From contig USNN01000029.1 of the NCBI GenBank assembly GCA_900556185.1, positions 1 through 9,901 on the forward strand: a stretch of DNA of 9,901 nt, in the 5' to 3' direction. Each line of letters opens with the position of its first letter. Positions within the stretch are counted from its first letter, which is position 1. Below the pieces are notes generated by a model. That model saw only the letters and a list, made by a program, of their open reading frames with translations, had not been told where the DNA came from and searched no databases. Shown here in pieces: positions 7,365 to 9,901 of the stretch. Both the position numbers and the translations under genes were made by a program. The DNA comes from an uncultured Eubacteriales bacterium. GTDB taxonomy: Bacteria > Bacillota > Clostridia > Christensenellales > UBA1242.

Positions 7365-8197
7365 TGGTAATCTTTGGACCATCTGGCACTAGTGAAGACG
7401 TAGAAAAAGCAAAAATGACCCGTGCTGAGCAATCGGCATATTTAAGAAAGTTAGGGCTATTTGCTTACGAGCACCCATTCACATACGGTGCTAATCTTTC
7501 TGAAAAAACTAAGCAAGAAATGCTAACTGAGTTTAAGGATAACGGAATTAGTTTATCCGTTCATGCACCATATTATATAAACTTTGCAAACTCAGACCCA
7601 GAAAAAATAACCGCGACAAGAAAGTATCTACTAGACTCTATTATAAAAGGGGCAGAGATGGGTGCGGATAGGGTGGTGTTTCACCCTGGTAGTTTAACGG
7701 GGCTAACTCGTGAAGAAGCCTTTAATAACTGCAAAAACAATATAAAAGCGTTCGTTGACGAATTAGACCAATTAAATATTCAAGGTTGTTACATTTGCCC
7801 AGAAACAATGGGAAAACACGGTCAAATAGGCACATGGCAAGAAATTGCAGAGATTTGTGCACTAGACGATAGAATAATACCATGCTTAGACTTTGGGCAT
7901 ATTAACGCCTATACTTTAGGCGAGTTAAACACAAAAGACAAATACCGTGAAATTTTAAATAAGTTTGTAAACGAATTACACAAACACGAAATACATATTC
8001 ATTTTTCTAGAATTGAATATACATCTAAAGGAGAAAAAAAACATCTTACCTTAGATGACGAAAGCAACTATGGTCCAGACTTCCACGATTTATTAGATGT
8101 TATAGACGAGTTTAATGCAAACTTTAGAATAATATCTGAATCTAACGGCACTCAAACCATAGATGCAAATAAAATGAAAGAATATTACAAAAAATAG
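7364..8197 (+). CDS. endonuclease IV (Nfo)-like TIM-barrel protein, divergent branch
   Basis: The 277 residues match the AP endonuclease 2 superfamily (COG0648), whose known members cut abasic sites using three zinc ions. Motifs run in the expected order: FGPSGTSE at the N-terminus, VHAPYYINFA (66-75; His67), HPGS (107-110; His107), PETMGKHGQIGT (146-157; Glu147), CLDFGHINAY (174-183; Asp176, His179), HIHFSRIEY (211-219), GEKKHLT (223-229; His227) and SES (258-260; Glu259). Aligned by eye with E. coli Nfo, eight of nine zinc ligands have candidates, but the Asp of the DxH pair (Asp229) falls on Lys225. The FGH, HFSxIEY and GEKxH patterns mark the branch common in Clostridia and archaea, so AP endonuclease activity is likely but unproven. 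The ATG overlaps the truB stop (TAATG) behind AAGGAG (7351-7356). A tag-type stop ends the operon; no terminator hairpin follows. Confidence 0.85.
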   Translation: MVIFGPSGTSEDVEKAKMTRAEQSAYLRKLGLFAYEHPFTYGANLSEKTKQEMLTEFKDNGISLSVHAPYYINFANSDPEKITATRKYLLDSIIKGAEMGADRVVFHPGSLTGLTREEAFNNCKNNIKAFVDELDQLNIQGCYICPETMGKHGQIGTWQEIAEICALDDRIIPCLDFGHINAYTLGELNTKDKYREILNKFVNELHKHEIHIHFSRIEYTSKGEKKHLTLDDESNYGPDFHDLLDVIDEFNANFRIISESNGTQTIDANKMKEYYKK

Positions 8198-8242
8198 TTT
8201 AAATTTGAATTAATATATGATAAAATAAATTGTAAATATAAT
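8198..8242 (+). promoter_or_regulatory. candidate promoter(s) of efp
   Basis: TTTAAA (8198-8203) is followed after 17 bp by TAAAAT (8221-8226) with TG at 8218-8219, giving an extended -10 TGATAAAAT. A second perfect TATAAT lies at 8237-8242 but lacks a good -35. The 72-bp gap after the nfo-like gene contains no terminator hairpin, so efp may also receive read-through. In such AT-rich DNA the exact start site is uncertain. Confidence 0.5.
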
Positions 8243-8257
8243 TTGCGTAATAAAATT

Positions 8258-8263
8258 AGGAGG
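8258..8263 (+). promoter_or_regulatory. consensus ribosome binding site of efp
   Basis: A full AGGAGG lies 6 nt before ATG 8270. It fixes the efp start there rather than at the upstream in-frame TTG (8243), which has no such site. Confidence 0.9.
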
Positions 8264-8269
8264 ATATAT

Positions 8270-8827
8270 ATGATTACAGCAGGAGAATTTAGAAAAGGCG
8301 TAACATTCGAAATGGACGGAAACGTTTATGTTGTTCTTGATTTCTTACATGTTAAACCAGGAAAAGGATCACCTTTCGTTAGAACAAAAATTAAAAACAT
8401 CATAACCGGTCAAGTTATCGAAAAAACTTTCAACCCAACTGAAAAGTTTGAAAAGGCAGTTATTGAAAGAAAAGATATGATGTATTTGTATGAAGATTCT
8501 GGCTTGTATTATTTTATGGATAACAACACCTATGAACAAATTCCACTAAACAAATCACAAGTTGAAGACGCTCTTAACTACATCACCGAAAATATGAGTT
8601 GCACAATTCAATTCTATAAAGGCAATGCGTTCAGCGTAGAACCACCACTATTTGTAGAACTAAATATTGTAGAATGTGAACCTGGTATCCAAGGCGATAC
8701 TTCTAAAGCAGGTTACAAACCAGCAAAACTAGAAACAGGCCTTGTTCTTCAAGTTCCTTTGTTTGTTAATAATGGCGAAAGAATTAGAGTAGACACAAGA
8801 ACTGGAACATATATGGAAAGAGTATAA
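8270..8827 (+). CDS. efp: elongation factor P
   Basis: EF-P binds between the P and E sites and rescues ribosomes stalled at polyproline stretches. The 185 residues have the three-domain layout: KOW-like domain I (1-64), OB domain II (65-128) and OB domain III (129-185). The domain I loop HVKPGKGSPF (27-36) puts Lys32 at the tip that reaches the peptidyl-transferase centre, the residue modified in E. coli (Lys34 there) and B. subtilis. The modifying enzyme is not in this window. The C-terminal signature LETGLVLQVPLFVNNGERIRVDTRTGTY is intact; it is discussed here only in part as VDTRTG (177-182). Length is standard. The ATG at 8270 follows a perfect AGGAGG, and domain I starts directly at MITAGEFRKG as in homologues. 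It has its own probable promoter and terminator, so it is likely a single-gene unit. Confidence 0.97.
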   Translation: MITAGEFRKGVTFEMDGNVYVVLDFLHVKPGKGSPFVRTKIKNIITGQVIEKTFNPTEKFEKAVIERKDMMYLYEDSGLYYFMDNNTYEQIPLNKSQVEDALNYITENMSCTIQFYKGNAFSVEPPLFVELNIVECEPGIQGDTSKAGYKPAKLETGLVLQVPLFVNNGERIRVDTRTGTYMERV

Positions 8828-8834
8828 ATAAATT

Positions 8835-8875
8835 AAAGGTAAGTTAGTTTTTCTAACTTACTTTTTTATTTTTTA
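8835..8875 (+). terminator. intrinsic terminator of efp
   Basis: A 9-bp stem pairs 8839-8847 with 8853-8861 around a TTTTT loop. A and T runs lengthen it to about 13 pairs, and it is followed by T6-A-TT and more T. It begins 8-12 nt after the efp stop. Confidence 0.88.
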
Positions 8876-8881
8876 ATAATA

Positions 8882-8904
8882 TCCTTACAGTGCTAATGTA
8901 AGGA
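8882..8904. repeat. 8-bp perfect inverted repeat between two opposing terminators
   Basis: TCCTTACA (8882-8889) and TGTAAGGA (8897-8904) can form a hairpin with a 7-nt loop. On the plus strand it is followed by AACTTTTAAAA, a poor U-tract, so it could be a weak back-up terminator for efp or simply part of the spacer between convergent units. Confidence 0.5.
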
Positions 8905-8934
8905 AACTTTTAAAAACACAAAATAATAGGGAAT

Positions 8935-8973
8935 AAAAAAACTCCCCTATGGAACTAGTGTATCCATAGAGGA
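8935..8973 (-). terminator. intrinsic terminator of the minus-strand small gene
   Basis: Read on the minus strand, an 11-bp stem (8973-8963 with 8953-8943, one C-A mismatch) with a 9-nt loop is followed by G and seven T (8941-8935). It lies 67 nt beyond the stop of the 56-residue gene and is oriented for that gene. In the other direction the downstream flank is not T-rich, so it serves only the minus strand. Confidence 0.82.
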
Positions 8974-9040
8974 ATTATTATTATGAACTAGAGAAGTGTA
9001 ACACACAAAAACTAAAAATGCAAATAATTTTTAATATTTT

Positions 9041-9211
9041 TTATTCCGCTTCGTTTTCTTCTTCGGTGTTGTTTTTGTGGTTTGTTTTATGTTCTGGTTC
9101 GTGCTTAGATAGTTCTTCTAGTTTGTTGTTTAAATCTTTTAAACTATTAACCAAATCTCTGGCTCTAGATAGTGATGTGTTTGTTGTGTCTATTGTATTA
9201 TATTGCTCCAT
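9041..9211 (-). CDS. small charged coiled-coil protein, unrecognised (56 aa)
   Basis: No family is recognised. The 56-residue product has a short polar start, a predicted amphipathic or coiled-coil helix (about 14-36; RARDLVNSLKDLNNKLEEL) and a hydrophilic tail rich in Glu, Asn, His and Lys ending in EEENEAE. There is no signal peptide or membrane segment, so it should be cytoplasmic. The ATG (9211-9209) is preceded by AGAGG at 9221-9217 with a 5-nt gap. A good promoter (9268-9240) and a terminator (8973-8935) frame it exactly, giving a transcript of about 300 nt. Its leucine codons (CTA, TTA, TTG) match the rest of the chromosome, so it looks native. It faces efp convergently and the membrane-protein gene divergently. 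The role is unknown; a non-coding RNA with a chance frame is less likely given the ribosome binding site. Confidence 0.68.
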   Translation of the reverse strand: MEQYNTIDTTNTSLSRARDLVNSLKDLNNKLEELSKHEPEHKTNHKNNTEEENEAE

Positions 9212-9216
9212 ATATA

Positions 9217-9221
9217 CCTCT
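9217..9221 (-). promoter_or_regulatory. ribosome binding site of the 56-residue gene
   Basis: The minus-strand sequence AGAGG lies 5 nt before ATG 9211. It favours this start over the longer in-frame TTG at 9268, which falls inside the -35 box. Confidence 0.7.
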
Positions 9222-9239
9222 AAATATAAATAATGAAAG

Positions 9240-9268
9240 ATTTTAGCACAACTATAAATAATTATCAA
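9240..9268 (-). promoter_or_regulatory. sigma-A-type promoter of the minus-strand small gene
   Basis: On the minus strand TTGATA (9268-9263) and TAAAAT (9245-9240) are separated by 17 bp, and TG at 9248-9247 makes the -10 extended (TGCTAAAAT). This is the closest match to consensus in the window. Start of transcription would be near 9233, giving a leader of about 20 nt. Confidence 0.75.
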
Positions 9269-9327
9269 TAGAAATAATAGTAATGTTTAAAAATTTTTAC
9301 CATATGCCGATATTTTTTATAAATTTA

Positions 9328-9336
9328 TGATATAAT
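9328..9336 (+). promoter_or_regulatory. extended -10 promoter element before the membrane-protein gene
   Basis: TGATATAAT is identical to the extended -10 before rimP (326-334). No good -35 hexamer is found at 16-18 bp, so recognition would rely on the TG extension. A start near 9343 gives a leader of about 28 nt carrying the GAGGGG ribosome binding site (9362-9367). Confidence 0.55.
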
Positions 9337-9370
9337 TAAATAAATAAGGACTGTTATTTGAGAGGGGAAA

Positions 9371-9886
9371 ATGGATAGAAAAAAATTTAATCGTGGAACG
9401 GTTAATGGCGGAATTATTAGAATTGTTGTTGCGGTTATTGCAATTATAATTGCAGTCATTGTTTTGACAACAGCACTCAAATCTTGGGACCCAGAAAACA
9501 TTGGCGGCGGCGTTTTTATGTGCATTATTGCGGCAATTATGGTGATTGCAAGTGTATCTTTTGTTTTCAGTGGCATAAAAATGTGCATTGACGGGAAAAA
9601 ATCTTTTGAAGTGTCAAGAAAAGGACATTCCGAAAGTGGAAGAATTCTTGATTTGACTGAAACCGAAGTGACTGAAACAAACAATGGTTGTGTTTCGCAC
9701 TACACCATTTATAATCTGAAATTTGAATATACTGATGATTTTGGGAAACTGTGCGAAAGCCAAGAACAGGTGAGTGGAAAAGTTTTTGTTGAATTGAAAG
9801 AAAGAACTCTTGTTCCAATTCTTGTATACAAAGAGCGTGCTATCTTTGACAGAAAAAAATTTAATGCGGAAATCGCAGAAAAGTAA
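9371..9886 (+). CDS. two-helix membrane protein, DUF3592-like, unknown function
   Basis: The 171 residues begin with a basic segment, then two hydrophobic helices (about 15-36, rich in Ile/Val, and 46-69). A soluble domain of about 100 residues follows. It reads ESGRILDLTETEVTETNNGC, then an aromatic strand YTIYNLKFEYTDDFGKLCES, and closes with SGKVFVELKERTLVPILVYKERAIF. This layout resembles DUF3592 and related small membrane proteins whose function is unknown; the match is by pattern, not proven. The ATG follows GAGGGG by 3 nt (GAGG by 5). None of nine leucines uses TTA or CTA (TTG 3, CTT 3, CTG 2, CTC 1), unlike the genes upstream, which suggests recent transfer. The hexapeptide DRKKFN occurs at residues 2-7 and again at 160-165, encoded by an 18-nt repeat. 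No downstream terminator is visible within the last 15 bases. Confidence 0.75.
   Translation: MDRKKFNRGTVNGGIIRIVVAVIAIIIAVIVLTTALKSWDPENIGGGVFMCIIAAIMVIASVSFVFSGIKMCIDGKKSFEVSRKGHSESGRILDLTETEVTETNNGCVSHYTIYNLKFEYTDDFGKLCESQEQVSGKVFVELKERTLVPILVYKERAIFDRKKFNAEIAEK
9374..9391 (+). repeat. 18-nt direct repeat, copy 1 (start of membrane-protein gene)
   Basis: The copy is identical to 9848-9865 at 17 of 18 positions, differing only at the third base of the Asp codon. It encodes DRKKFN at residues 2-7. Confidence 0.8.
9848..9865 (+). repeat. 18-nt direct repeat, copy 2 (end of membrane-protein gene)
   Basis: The second copy lies 474 bp (158 codons) from the first and in the same frame, encoding DRKKFN at residues 160-165. 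It contains an A7 run, so slippage or chance similarity of AT-rich Lys/Phe/Asn codons is possible. Confidence 0.8.
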
Positions 9887-9901
9887 TTTGAAATTTAACC
9901 C

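Noticed and set aside
8243..8269. Upstream TTG start adding nine residues to EF-P
   Set aside because: It has no ribosome binding site, the added residues do not match EF-P N-termini, and the AGGAGG would then be inside the gene; ATG 8270 is preferred.
9018..9233. Plus-strand frame of 71 codons opposite the 56-residue gene
   Set aside because: It has no ribosome binding site and gives a Ser/Phe/Leu-rich product typical of the antisense of a Lys/Glu-rich gene; promoter, ribosome binding site and terminator all favour the minus strand.
9212..9268. N-terminal extension of the small minus-strand gene to TTG 9268
   Set aside because: The extension would begin inside the -35 box of its own promoter and ignores the AGAGG site before ATG 9211.
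9325..9818. Minus-strand frames of 119 and 83 codons over the membrane-protein gene
   Set aside because: They have no start signals; the plus-strand frame has a ribosome binding site, two clear membrane helices and a recognisable soluble domain.
1..9901. CRISPR arrays, tRNA or rRNA genes, IS elements, phage genes, or a defence system
   Set aside because: No regularly spaced repeats, cloverleaf sequences, transposase motifs or known defence domains were found; the window is mostly a conserved housekeeping operon.

Overview
The window is a stretch of AT-rich bacterial chromosome. Its gene order is the translation and transcription housekeeping operon typical of Bacillota: rimP-nusA-rnpM(ylxR)-rplGA(ylxQ)-infB-rbfA, then a DHH phosphoesterase and truB. 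The slot before rimP, an ylxR/ylxQ pair between nusA and infB, strong AGGAG-type ribosome binding sites and low GC all fit a low-GC Gram-positive lineage, possibly Clostridia-like. The species cannot be named from the sequence. All 13 genes end in TAA or TAG, and all tryptophans checked are TGG.

Region 1 (1-420): the 3' end of a DnaQ-type 3'-5' exonuclease occupies the position where polC usually lies. After it comes a 123-bp gap with a candidate promoter (TTGCAT-18 bp-TGATATAAT region) and, downstream of that promoter, a 12-bp stem plus T7 intrinsic terminator. Transcripts from this promoter must read through the terminator to reach rimP, which resembles the NusA-controlled leader attenuator described for the B. 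subtilis rimP-nusA operon.

Region 2 (421-8197): nine tightly packed plus-strand genes, with gaps of at most 22 bp or overlaps (TAATG junctions at infB/rbfA and truB/nfo-like). They cover 30S maturation (rimP, rbfA), transcription elongation and termination (nusA), RNase P modulation and a K-turn binding protein (rnpM, rplGA), initiation factor IF2 (infB, TTG start), nanoRNA/cyclic dinucleotide hydrolysis (nrnA), tRNA psi55 synthesis (truB) and a divergent endonuclease IV-like TIM barrel. ylxP between infB and rbfA, and ribF after truB, are absent compared with B. subtilis.

Region 3 (8198-8875): efp, elongation factor P, with its own probable promoter, a perfect AGGAGG site and a strong terminator.

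Region 4 (8876-9370): a convergently oriented minus-strand unit encoding an unrecognised 56-residue charged coiled-coil protein. It has a consensus-like promoter (TTGATA-17-TAAAAT), a ribosome binding site and a terminator of its own.

Region 5 (9371-9886): a two-helix membrane protein resembling DUF3592-type proteins. It uses none of the TTA/CTA leucine codons that dominate the other genes, so it is probably a newcomer. The same 18-nt sequence occurs in frame at both of its ends. No RNA genes, CRISPR arrays, IS elements or phage genes were seen.
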